Under the pieces are notes generated by a model, which had not been told where the DNA came from, made no database searches, and saw only the letters and a program-made list of their open reading frames with translations. This document shows, piece by piece, positions 43,251-50,645 of a stretch of DNA of 64,000 bases (position 1 is its first letter; every line of letters begins with the position of its first letter). The stretch is from Geomonas agri (GTDB lineage Bacteria; Desulfobacterota; Desulfuromonadia; Geobacterales; Geobacteraceae): contig NZ_JAINZO010000002.1 in assembly GCF_020179605.1 (NCBI RefSeq), positions 930,001-994,000 of the forward strand, written 5' to 3'. The translations under genes were made by a program, and so were the position numbers.

Positions 43251-44240
43251 ATGACGTTTTGCGTAGTTGTCGAACCATTTGAGGACGTCAAGGCAACCAT
43301 GAATTGGGGTGGTCAGGTTGTAATTAGGCATCTCCCCGTGAATTTTCTTATTTAGGTACAGATGGATGTACCGCATCAAGGGCAGAATGTGCTTTTCGTC
43401 GTTCCTTAATTTCGGGGACAAAAAATCTTCTATCAACTTCCACCGATCCTCGGACTTCTCTTTGATATGGGGTGCGACCTTATTTACTATTTTTTCAATA
43501 AAAAGCCGGGGATTTGGCTCCTGGACAAGTCCTCCGGCAATGTGTTCGGGGGAGGACTGCAGGTATCGGTAACAAAGGAGGAGGTGCTCGCGCAACACGC
43601 GAAGGGTAGGGTTTTCGAAATGACGGCTGACAATGCCGAAGGTTTCGTAGTTATCGAGGAGAATCTGGCGCAGGGCAGGATGGAGCATTCTATGTCGTAT
43701 TACATCATAGCAATCCTCGTCCTTGCACACGATGCACTGCTTCCCCTTGTCGCCCTTCAGTATCATCGGGACGTGGATTCCATCTCCCAGGTCCGGGTTG
43801 GCGGTGAGGAATATGAGGCTTTTTACGAAGTCATCGACGCTGCCGTTAAAGTCCAAGTGCCGGGCGAAAAGCAGATTAACTATGGCATCTCCCTCTCGTT
43901 GCGGCTGGAACAGCTTCTCTCCCTCCTTCCCCATCTTCTGTTGGGCAAGTAGTTTCCCTACATAATTGTAGCGGTATCCAGTTTTGGAAAGGTTTCTGTC
44001 AATGATGAACAGGTCGTAATCGCATCCATTCTTCCCCAGCTCCTTAATGGCCCCCACAAAGGTGTTTTCTACACGGATAAGCGGGTTCGATTTGAAGGCA
44101 TCAACGATCCTTTCGCCGATGTTGGGCGAGTTGCGGTCAATTGATTCGAGCTCTTCCACGATTTCAGGGCTGATGAAACCGAAAAGCCTGATCATCGTGT
44201 CGACGCTGAGCTCGTCCTCCAGATAAAAGATCTTTTTCAC
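43218..44240 (-). CDS. Receiver-like protein, partner of TPR histidine kinase
   Basis: A 340-aa protein whose N-terminus looks like a response-regulator receiver: KKIFYLEDELS with the acidic pocket and YDLFIIDRNLSKTGY with the likely phospho-Asp, although the spacing between them (about 70 residues, with a helical insertion) is larger than normal. The remainder is a helical output region without a recognisable DNA-binding domain, containing CIVCKDEDC. GTG start 44240 overlaps the kinase stop (GTGA), so the pair is translationally coupled. The final eight or so residues are encoded by a transposon end, so the native C-terminus may have been altered. Last gene of the RiPP operon. Confidence 0.65.
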   Translation of the reverse strand: MKKIFYLEDELSVDTMIRLFGFISPEIVEELESIDRNSPNIGERIVDAFKSNPLIRVENTFVGAIKELGKNGCDYDLFIIDRNLSKTGYRYNYVGKLLAQQKMGKEGEKLFQPQREGDAIVNLLFARHLDFNGSVDDFVKSLIFLTANPDLGDGIHVPMILKGDKGKQCIVCKDEDCYDVIRHRMLHPALRQILLDNYETFGIVSRHFENPTLRVLREHLLLCYRYLQSSPEHIAGGLVQEPNPRLFIEKIVNKVAPHIKEKSEDRWKLIEDFLSPKLRNDEKHILPLMRYIHLYLNKKIHGEMPNYNLTTPIHGCLDVLKWFDNYAKRHLVSRHGSSFQ

Positions 44241-45826
44241 TTTTCACCCTCCCAGAAGTTGGAAAATTTCAGATTGACCACATAGCGCCTGTTGTTGTGT
44301 GTCCGCTCCGGCGGCGGAGCGCCCATGACGCGAGCTATATTGTCGATGATGACGTTGCCCAAGCCGGTAGAGGTCATCGGGACGTTGGGGGAGAAGCTGT
44401 TATCCACCTCGAAAACCAGGTTGTTTCCCTGCTTAGCGAGTCGGACACGTATCTTCCTGGATTTCCGGGTAACCGAGCTCGCGTATTTCACTGCATTGAG
44501 AAGGATTTCTCCCAAAATGGTGTGAAATTTGATGTACGCCCCCTTGTTGTCCCGCTCCGTTGACAGGAAGAGCCCCTTGGCATCGTTGATCCGCAGATCG
44601 AGGCCGAAGAGGTACTTCTCGGCAAACGCCGCCAGTGCGGCCTCCTGGGTTTCTCCCTCCTTGGTGGCCAGATCCAGGAACTCACCTCTGCATTGAAAGA
44701 GGGTATCTGAGTCTTTGAAGTACCCGGAACGGATGGCGTCATAGAAAATGTCGCCATTCAGGACGTTCCCGATCGCGGCGGTCATGCCACATAAAATGAT
44801 TGAATAGAGGGACCATTCGGTCGGCCTGGTGCTGGCGTCGCTGTAGAAATCCTGCTCAGTACCATGGAAGGAGAGGGTGGCAGCGCTGGTCATCTCGCGT
44901 ATGATGTTGATGCCGATTTTCGCGGTGTCTATGGCGCTGCCGACCCGGCTCAGGTTTCCCGTCAGGATGTAGCTCTTTGCTGTTTCCAGGGGGCTTATCG
45001 CGTTGCGAACAATGTTTTTTATCGAGTGGCAGAGGTTCTGGATGACGATGTCCCTGGCTTCGATTACCGCCTTCTCCAGCTCGATCTGCCGCTGTTGCTC
45101 CTCGATGCGTCTGGTCCATCCGTCCTGCATTTCCTTTTTGGCGCGGTCGCTGCCGGTCAGGTGAGGCAAATGGTAGAGGATCTCCTCGCTCAGGGCCAGG
45201 GTGACCTCAAAGATCCGCTCTAGATACACCGCCGCCTCGTATCCTTCGTAAGTGAACTCTCCCGATTTGTTCTGCCGATAGACAGTCAGCGCCAACTCGA
45301 AGAAGCTCACCAGGTCGTCGCTGTAGGTGTCAAAACCCCTGATCCTCCCCAGCGTCCGGTCCAACTCCGGAACTGCCCCCGAGTCCAACAATTCGAGATA
45401 ACGATCGAAGAAGAAGCTGATGTCAGGATCATCCGCGGCTGGAATGTTGTCCGGAAGCAGCAAAAGAAGTAGTACGGCAGAGAATGCTGCCGCCTGCAGC
45501 ATTTCCTGCGGGTCGCCTTCCGAGGCCAGCTGCCGCAGCAGCGGGGTAAGATCCTGCTCGACGGCGTCCTCGAAGCTTTTCAGAGGGCGCTCCCGGTTAG
45601 GGTCAAGGTTGAGCGCTTTCTGGTAGTGCTCTTCTGCGGCTGCGATATCTCCCAGCAGCAGGTGGAATACCGACAGGGAGGCATAAACGTCTTCCTTTGC
45701 CCCCTCCGTGCACTGTGTCAGATCCGCCTCGAACAGACGGATCTGCTCCTCGGCCCACGTGGCCAGGTGCGAAAACACGGGTAGGTCGGAGGGTTCAAGT
45801 TCAATATAGTTCATGTCGTTGGTCAT
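44237..45826 (-). CDS. TPR-containing histidine kinase-like GHKL ATPase
   Basis: A 529-aa protein from ATG 45826 (AAGGAT upstream; an ATG at 45871 lacks one). N-terminal residues 20-100 include a TPR-like repeat (AEEHYQKALNLDPNRERPL). The kinase core follows a coiled coil (EEQQRQIELEKAVIEARD): a phospho-acceptor helix NLCHSIKNIVRNAISPLE, N box ILGEILLNAVKYA, and a G box STGLGNVIIDNIARVMGAPP. The H-S-I-K-N box is unlike the common HExRTP type. No membrane segment, so it is cytosolic. It pairs with the following receiver-like gene and lies downstream of the radical SAM gene; it may tune production or effect of the modified peptide (inference). Confidence 0.78.
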   Translation of the reverse strand: MTNDMNYIELEPSDLPVFSHLATWAEEQIRLFEADLTQCTEGAKEDVYASLSVFHLLLGDIAAAEEHYQKALNLDPNRERPLKSFEDAVEQDLTPLLRQLASEGDPQEMLQAAAFSAVLLLLLLPDNIPAADDPDISFFFDRYLELLDSGAVPELDRTLGRIRGFDTYSDDLVSFFELALTVYRQNKSGEFTYEGYEAAVYLERIFEVTLALSEEILYHLPHLTGSDRAKKEMQDGWTRRIEEQQRQIELEKAVIEARDIVIQNLCHSIKNIVRNAISPLETAKSYILTGNLSRVGSAIDTAKIGINIIREMTSAATLSFHGTEQDFYSDASTRPTEWSLYSIILCGMTAAIGNVLNGDIFYDAIRSGYFKDSDTLFQCRGEFLDLATKEGETQEAALAAFAEKYLFGLDLRINDAKGLFLSTERDNKGAYIKFHTILGEILLNAVKYASSVTRKSRKIRVRLAKQGNNLVFEVDNSFSPNVPMTSTGLGNVIIDNIARVMGAPPPERTHNNRRYVVNLKFSNFWEGEK

Positions 45827-45872
45827 TTTTTTATCCTTAAATGGGAGGTCGGGCCTCGTTTTAGCCTGCATC

Positions 45873-47216
45873 TCAGTGATTGTGCGCCTTGAACGAGTCG
45901 TAAAAGAGCTGGACCATTTCCCGGGGGTGGTACAGGGAAAGGATGCATCCTCCCGGCTCGGCCCCGTCCAGGCTTTTCAGCGGGCAGCCGATCCCCAGGC
46001 AAACTGGAAAGATCGGGCACTGGGCGCACCGCTTAGTGATTGCGGCACCGCACTCGCCGGTCCATGCCGAAAGGTTACCATTGAGATGCAATAGTCCGGC
46101 TTTGTCGATTTGCCCCACATCGTTTAGGGGGGCCTGGCAAACAGTGCATTTTTTCACGCGTAGACCCGGCTCGATAACAAGACTGTTGATCCGGCCCGCA
46201 TAGCATCCCTGCCCGCCGACTTCCCAGGTTCTTAAATCGGCTAGGGGGAAACCGTACTTGAGGGCTAGCCTGCTGAAAAGCGCATTTTTCTGCACCGCAT
46301 TAAATTTGCTGCACAAGGTGCTGGTGTCGATACCGCCGCCCCAGTCTCCAGCGGCTCTCGTCCTCAGGAAGAAGCGGGAATCGCCGCCCGTTGCCTCGGC
46401 CAGCGCTGCGAAGGCTCGGGATACCTTGTCCTGCTCTCCCGAAACGCGGTCGAAGTTCATCCTAAGATCGATTCGAAAGTCCTCAGGAAGGGTGGTGATC
46501 CCGCGGATGTTAGCAAGAATCTGCTGATACCCATTGCCGCCGCAGCGCATCGGCCGTTGGCGGTTATGGTCCTCCTCCCCGCCGTCGACAGTTATCTGAA
46601 AGTGGGTCACCCCTTCCCGGACCAGCCGGCCACACAACTCCGGGGTGAGCAGTGTAGCATTTGTAGTCATGCTTCCCGTCACTTTTGTGCCGCTTGCTCT
46701 GGCCCACATCCTGATTGCGGTATTGAACCGGTGTATGAACGGCTGGTTCAGTAAGGGCTCACCGCCGAAGTACTCAAGGTGGAGCGTCTGCAACTTACGG
46801 ATGTGCAGCTGCCTCAGAAGCGGCTCGCCGTCTGATTCCCAGGACATACCAGGACCGTCGTGCTCCTGACCACAATAGATGCAGTCGCAGTTGCAGGCGG
46901 TACCTGCTGGCAGTAATACCAAGTGCAGCGTCGAACTGTCTTTGGCCATCCGCCGGTAACGCTCCATGGCGGCACTCCGGCTCCACCCCTGGGGAACGAT
47001 GATCTCCTGGCTCACCAGCGAGGCGAAATCGTCCTCAAACGGTGCCGCAAATGCGTCAAAATCCGTGGTGCTGTTCCCCAGTAACCGGAACAGCGGATGC
47101 TCGGGATCGGACACCTCGATTAACGCCGGGCCGTTGCAGGCCCCCCAAAAGGCGAGAACGAAGACTTCACCCCTGCGTGCCACCGTGGTGAAAGGATTCA
47201 AGCTAAAACGACTCAT
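45873..47216 (-). CDS. Radical SAM/SPASM peptide maturase
   Basis: A 447-aa radical SAM enzyme. ATG 47216 is preferred over 47243 because GGAGG lies 6 nt upstream. The first 80 residues look like a RiPP recognition/PqqD-like region. The radical SAM cluster ligands are C108, C112 and C115 (ACNCDCIYCGQEHD), followed by LEYFGGEPLLN. The C-terminal SPASM domain provides many cysteines (CYAGRINS, KKCTVCQAP, CGAAITKRCAQCPIFPVCLGIGCP) for two auxiliary 4Fe-4S clusters. Such enzymes install thioether, C-C or epimerised linkages on ribosomal peptides. The substrate is almost certainly the 28-residue peptide encoded at 47914-48000; a link from its two Cys or Trp is likely but unproven. Confidence 0.9.
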   Translation of the reverse strand: MSRFSLNPFTTVARRGEVFVLAFWGACNGPALIEVSDPEHPLFRLLGNSTTDFDAFAAPFEDDFASLVSQEIIVPQGWSRSAAMERYRRMAKDSSTLHLVLLPAGTACNCDCIYCGQEHDGPGMSWESDGEPLLRQLHIRKLQTLHLEYFGGEPLLNQPFIHRFNTAIRMWARASGTKVTGSMTTNATLLTPELCGRLVREGVTHFQITVDGGEEDHNRQRPMRCGGNGYQQILANIRGITTLPEDFRIDLRMNFDRVSGEQDKVSRAFAALAEATGGDSRFFLRTRAAGDWGGGIDTSTLCSKFNAVQKNALFSRLALKYGFPLADLRTWEVGGQGCYAGRINSLVIEPGLRVKKCTVCQAPLNDVGQIDKAGLLHLNGNLSAWTGECGAAITKRCAQCPIFPVCLGIGCPLKSLDGAEPGGCILSLYHPREMVQLFYDSFKAHNH

Positions 47217-47847
47217 CACATCCTCCTTGGCCGGTCTGGTCACGGTAGGTTGTCACCTTGCTGTGCGCGGCAAGCGTATTGATGGCGGCGAGCCGCACCG
47301 TTGCCGCCGCCGGATCACCATACCGGGACTGGTGGCCGTTGCGCCGCAGTAGGGTCTGGCCGGACTCGGGCAGCCGGACCTGGATGAAGCCGGCTGCGAT
47401 GTCGACAGAAAGACGATCAAAATTTGTAGGCGCGGTGAATGACACGTCGGCCAGGGCAGAGTTGATAGCCCCGGTTCGGAACCGGAAGGCTCCAGCCGCT
47501 TTCACCGAGCCGCGAGCAAGGTTGAGAGAAAATGAATCTGCCTGACCACCACTGAGCACGATCCGGGCGTGCGACGCGCTGACGCGGAGTTCCGCGAGAG
47601 GCGCAGCCGTGGCAACTTCAAGAACGCATTCGCCCGCGCTCCCGAGCACCCGCCGGCGTGCGGCATCAATATCGATCCGGGTCGTTCCTCCCTCGTCGCT
47701 CTGCACCAGAGTAGCGTGATCGGGCAGGGTTGCGCGGATCCCGGTTCTTTCCCCTGCTGTCTGGCGCACCACGGAAAGAAGTAGCAGCAGTCCATCGCAG
47801 GATATCGTCAGTGCGGCACTTCCGGAGGCGGTCGCGTAGGTTTTCAT
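47203..47847 (-). CDS. Beta-rich protein of the RiPP operon, 214 aa
   Basis: A 214-aa protein built of short repeating beta strands (LRVSASHARIVLSGG, FSLNLARGSVKAAGAF, FRTGAINSALADVSF, LSVDIAAGFIQVRL), the look of an adhesin-like or DUF4097-type beta solenoid. No signal peptide or membrane segment. AGAGGA precedes ATG 47847, and its end overlaps the radical SAM gene by 14 nt. Lying between precursor and maturase, it may bind or shield the peptide or form part of a peptide-bearing complex. Family not recognised. Confidence 0.65.
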   Translation of the reverse strand: MKTYATASGSAALTISCDGLLLLLSVVRQTAGERTGIRATLPDHATLVQSDEGGTTRIDIDAARRRVLGSAGECVLEVATAAPLAELRVSASHARIVLSGGQADSFSLNLARGSVKAAGAFRFRTGAINSALADVSFTAPTNFDRLSVDIAAGFIQVRLPESGQTLLRRNGHQSRYGDPAAATVRLAAINTLAAHSKVTTYRDQTGQGGCDESF

Positions 47848-47881
47848 AAGGTCCTCTCGTTAGTAACGGTAGCAGACGTGC

Positions 47882-47905
47882 GCCTGCCTCCTCAAAGAGG
47901 CAGGC
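47882..47905 (-). terminator. Stem-loop after the precursor gene
   Basis: GCCTGCCTC, six-base loop, GAGGCAGGC: 9-bp perfect GC-rich stem starting 9 nt after the peptide stop. No U-run follows, so it is more likely an attenuator or an RNA-stabilising hairpin that lets the precursor be made in excess over the downstream genes. Confidence 0.55.
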
Positions 47906-47913
47906 AGCGGTGA

Positions 47914-48000
47914 TTACCAGCAAACAACGCCGCAGCCGCTTCCTGCGGTGATCGTGCTGGAGAGGTTAGGTGTGGGAGCAGAGGGGGAGAGTTGTTTCAT
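47914..48000 (-). CDS. 28-residue RiPP precursor peptide
   Basis: A short gene with an excellent ribosome binding site (GGAGG, 5 nt before ATG 48000) and TAA at 47914-47916. The peptide begins MKQLSPSAPTPN, runs through a Ser/Thr-rich stretch and ends AGSGCGVVCW. The leader is very short and acid-free; the probable core is the last nine residues, with two Cys four apart and a terminal Trp. Translation is likely because a sigma-54 promoter is positioned 25 nt upstream of the ribosome binding region, and because a beta-rich protein and a radical SAM/SPASM maturase follow in the same operon. I know no described RiPP class with this core. Product could be an antimicrobial, a toxin or a signal. 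Confidence 0.75.
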   Translation of the reverse strand: MKQLSPSAPTPNLSSTITAGSGCGVVCW

Positions 48001-48035
48001 GGTAGCCTCCAAAAGGTATAGAATGTACTTCTACT

Positions 48036-48051
48036 AGCAGTATCCGTGCCA
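48036..48051 (-). promoter_or_regulatory. Sigma-54 promoter of the RiPP operon
   Basis: Minus strand: TGGCACGGATACTGCT. The -24 element TGGCACG is perfect and the -12 element CTGCT has one mismatch to TTGCT; GG and GC are 12 bases apart as required. Predicted start near 48025 leaves a 25-nt leader containing the ribosome binding site of the precursor. The divergent gene encodes a sigma-54 activator. Confidence 0.85.
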
Positions 48052-48128
48052 TCAAATGGTGCGACGATATAAGGCACTGAATTTAATAACGATATTTTAT
48101 TTGCGAGGGTTTTGCTGGAAGGCAAATT

Positions 48129-48144
48129 CGGAAAAATATTTCCG
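48129..48144. promoter_or_regulatory. Candidate upstream activator site
   Basis: CGGAAA-AATA-TTTCCG, 6-bp arms, about 110 bp upstream of the predicted sigma-54 start: typical distance for an enhancer-binding protein site. Single site, so tentative. Confidence 0.35.
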
Positions 48145-48235
48145 TTTACCGGACAGATACTTCCTGTTAAGATGTTTTGGCGCCGGTTATAAAAGGGTGC
48201 GCCCGGTATGGGTGACGATGGGACAGGAGGAGTGC

Positions 48236-49855
48236 ATGAAGAACGAGAAATCACTGGTCCTCGTTTCATGGGTGGATCGCAACAACGATCCGTACGAGCG
48301 CGACATGCGCACAGGGACCTTCAGGGAGATAGCGGGAGGGTTGCGGGCCGGACCCACGCTGTCCCTGCTTTTTGATCCGGCTTCTCCCTACGTGGGGAAA
48401 TTTAAGGATGCGGTGCTGTTCTTCCGCCCCTCGGATGACGGGAGGGCGACCTGCCAAGAGATCGCGAAACGCGACGGCAGCATCAAGATCACCGCTGAAG
48501 AATGGGGGGGGGGGGATCCCACCGACCATCAGGCTATCTTCACCTTTCTTAAGCCAAAGATCCAGCAGCTCCGGCGCCGCTTCGAGGGGCGAGAGCTGAT
48601 TGTACACGTAAGCCCAGGCACCCCTTCAATGCAGACGGTATGGGTATTGATGGCGGAAACGGGCTTCATTCAGAGCCCGTGCATTGTGGTTAAAAGCTAC
48701 CGGCAAGGTGAACGCCAGGACGGGGCTATCGTCGCTCCCATTTCCATAGGTATCGAAAGTTTTTACAAGGCATATTCCGCTAACCTCCCCAAGGTTCACT
48801 CCGTAGAGGGCTCCATTTTCTGGGACCGGGCCCGTTTTCGCTCCTCCCTGCTGATCCATCTCTATGATGAAGCGGCTCGCTTTGCACGCCTCAACGTTCC
48901 CGTTCTCATAGTGGGCGAGCGGGGAACCGGTAAAACCACCTTGGCGAGCTGGATCAGGGAACACAGCGCCTTCCGGCATGGGGTGCAGAAGAAGATGATC
49001 TCGGTCCCCTGCGGGCATTTTTCACCGCAGACCATGCGTTCGGAGCTGTTCGGGCACCAAAAGGGAGCTTTTACCGATGCATCCGAAGCCAATGAAGGAC
49101 TTCTTTCTGCCGCCCATAACGACACGCTCTTTCTGGATGAGGTGGGAGATATTTCCCCTGAGGTGCAGCGGCTGCTTCTTAAGGCCCTAGAGGAAAAGGA
49201 GTACCTGCCGCTGGGCGGCAAGAACCTGGTCAAGAGCAACTTCCGCTTGGTGACGGCGACCAACCTGCCGTGGCACAAAATAACAGAGCGACTCCATCCT
49301 GATTTTATGGACAGAATCAGCTCCTTTGTCCTCAGATATCCGCCACTGCGCGAGATCCCCGAGGACCTGGACTGGATCTGGCGTCAGGTCTACCACACCG
49401 CAGCGGTTAGGGCCGATGCCGTAGCAAGCGCGCGAATCAGTGATTCTGTACACACCCGTCTGGTTCGCCGGCTCCGGGACGAGTACCTTCCGGGTAATAT
49501 CCGAAGCCTCTACTTGGTCGCCTACCACATTTTGGCTGCAATCTGCGATCCGGAGGGGAAAACACCCTTGGAACAGGCTGTGGAGGATGCGCTAGGGAGG
49601 CTGCGGGTAGGAGAAACGACGGGGGACGCGAGCGTGGGGGCACAAGTGGCGAGACATTGTGCCGAGCAGATGCCACTTGACGCAGTTCTGGATCGGGTCG
49701 GTGTGCTTGACTGTGCTGCCGTTGAGGGGTGCATCAAAAGCTACCTCGCCCAAGAGCTACGAAGGATCGCCAGGGTCAAGGGAGTGCCTGTTCAAAGCAT
49801 TTGTACTGTTACCGAGCGCACTCTACGTTCTTGGCTTAGTGAAGGACACGGCTAA
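48236..49855 (+). CDS. CARF-domain (RtcR-like) sigma-54 enhancer-binding protein
   Basis: A 539-aa activator from ATG 48236 (AGGAGGAG upstream; the frame is open to 48056). Residues 1-180 resemble the CARF domain of RtcR/Csm6: start SLVLVSWV and LIVHVSPGTPSMQTVWVLMA, the loop that contacts cyclic nucleotide or RNA ligands. The AAA+ domain has Walker A VGERGTGKTT near 227-235, Walker B LFLDEVGDIS near 298-307, and a sigma-54 loop GAFTDA (277-282) in place of GAFTGA. The C-terminus carries a probable DNA-binding helix pair (SICTVTERTLRSWL). A G12 tract within codons near residue 90 makes the gene a candidate for phase variation. It is divergent from the RiPP operon and almost surely drives its sigma-54 promoter. 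Confidence 0.85.
   Translation: MKNEKSLVLVSWVDRNNDPYERDMRTGTFREIAGGLRAGPTLSLLFDPASPYVGKFKDAVLFFRPSDDGRATCQEIAKRDGSIKITAEEWGGGDPTDHQAIFTFLKPKIQQLRRRFEGRELIVHVSPGTPSMQTVWVLMAETGFIQSPCIVVKSYRQGERQDGAIVAPISIGIESFYKAYSANLPKVHSVEGSIFWDRARFRSSLLIHLYDEAARFARLNVPVLIVGERGTGKTTLASWIREHSAFRHGVQKKMISVPCGHFSPQTMRSELFGHQKGAFTDASEANEGLLSAAHNDTLFLDEVGDISPEVQRLLLKALEEKEYLPLGGKNLVKSNFRLVTATNLPWHKITERLHPDFMDRISSFVLRYPPLREIPEDLDWIWRQVYHTAAVRADAVASARISDSVHTRLVRRLRDEYLPGNIRSLYLVAYHILAAICDPEGKTPLEQAVEDALGRLRVGETTGDASVGAQVARHCAEQMPLDAVLDRVGVLDCAAVEGCIKSYLAQELRRIARVKGVPVQSICTVTERTLRSWLSEGHG
48504..48515 (+). repeat. G12 homopolymer inside the CARF activator gene
   Basis: Twelve consecutive G encode Trp-Gly-Gly-Gly-Asp in the CARF part. 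Gain or loss of one base would frameshift and truncate the activator before its AAA+ domain. Such long G runs are rare in coding DNA and are classic slipped-strand switch sites. Confidence 0.9.
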
Positions 49856-50010
49856 TATTTCGCCATGCTGGCAGAAGCTACTAGGTAATACTTTGGAATG
49901 CGGTCTGCCTGCACCCACATCCACTTGATGACGTTTGGGACAACCGGACCCCGAATGCCGCAGAAATCGAACTGGGTGCCCCGGCACTCTTCATTCTGCG
50001 GAGACCTTTC

Positions 50011-50141
50011 CTGAGGCGCGCTTCATTGCTGTGGGCAGAAAAGCAGAACGAGCCATGAAGAGAGTCGGAATCGCACACATCCATGTGAGGCACCCGTCCT
50101 ATGGTGGCGCCAGCGAGTTCCAAGCGGAGCTTCGGCTGTGA
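50011..50141 (+). pseudogene. C-terminal fragment of a uracil-DNA glycosylase-like protein
   Basis: The frame reads EARFIAVGRKAERAMKRVG followed by HIHVRHPSYGGASEF and a stop. The ALGRKA...HPSxGG pattern resembles the C-terminal part of small UDG-superfamily proteins found on mobile DNA. Nothing upstream in any frame completes the enzyme, so it is a remnant. Assignment rests on a short motif. Confidence 0.4.
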
Positions 50142-50355
50142 CGATGAGGCCCGCCACAGCTCGGCATTTTGTTGCTTCGGCCTGGCAGGTATGGGAGGAC
50201 TCAAGAAGTTCTGTCACAAGGAACAGATCGACCTCGCGCAGATGCTTGTCTCGCTCGACTTCTCCTCTCGATAACTGATGCGACTCAAACGCTCGTGGCA
50301 AAATTCCCGAATGACTCCGAGAGAAGAGCCATCGATGGCGCCACTTGAGTTTCGG

Positions 50356-50486
50356 TATACAACTTTATTTCCGACTAGCTTTTCAGTCGTCTAGGGTGGA
50401 GTATATAATTTTATTTTCGGGGAGAAATTTGGTGTGCGGGGTAACCGCTTGAAATTTTGAAGATTACCAGGTTACAACTTTATTTC
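50356..50486 (+). repeat. Three degenerate direct repeats of TACAACTTTATTTC type
   Basis: GTATACAACTTTATTTCC at 50356, GTATATAATTTTATTTTC at 50401 and GTTACAACTTTATTTC at 50471, all in one orientation, in otherwise mixed sequence. Repeated sites clustered next to a boundary are how transposase-binding sites at ends of Tn7/Tn5053-like elements look. No matching inverted set was found elsewhere in the window. Confidence 0.6.
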
Positions 50487-50504
50487 ATGGGGACACCACA
50501 AAAG

Positions 50505-50537
50505 AAGCGCCGGCTGCGAATATCGTGGCCGGCGCTT
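50505..50537 (+). terminator. GC-rich hairpin upstream of dcd
   Basis: AAGCGCCGGC and GCCGGCGCTT, 10-bp arms, 13-nt loop, followed by TGTCGTTTG. Probably the terminator of a plus-strand transcript whose gene was displaced by the insertions to the left. Confidence 0.55.
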
Positions 50538-50645
50538 TGTCGTTTGTGGAATGTTTTATCTGCTGGTTAATGCTTCCGGCACGTTAACGGGTACACTATT
50601 GAAACGCTACAACATCCCCGATACTGAGCAGTGGCGAGGTGACTT

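Larger units (their letters stand above)
49856..50645. other. Decayed mobile DNA between accessory and core regions
   Basis: About 790 bp without an intact gene. It contains a fragment resembling the end of a uracil-DNA glycosylase-type protein (50011-50141), three direct repeats (50356-50486), a GC-rich hairpin (50505-50537) and the dcd leader. This is the apparent right border of the accessory region. Confidence 0.55.

Noticed and set aside
50356-50486. Repeats considered as a degenerate CRISPR
   Set aside because: Only three imperfect copies with unequal spacing (45 and 70 bp) and no cas genes nearby.
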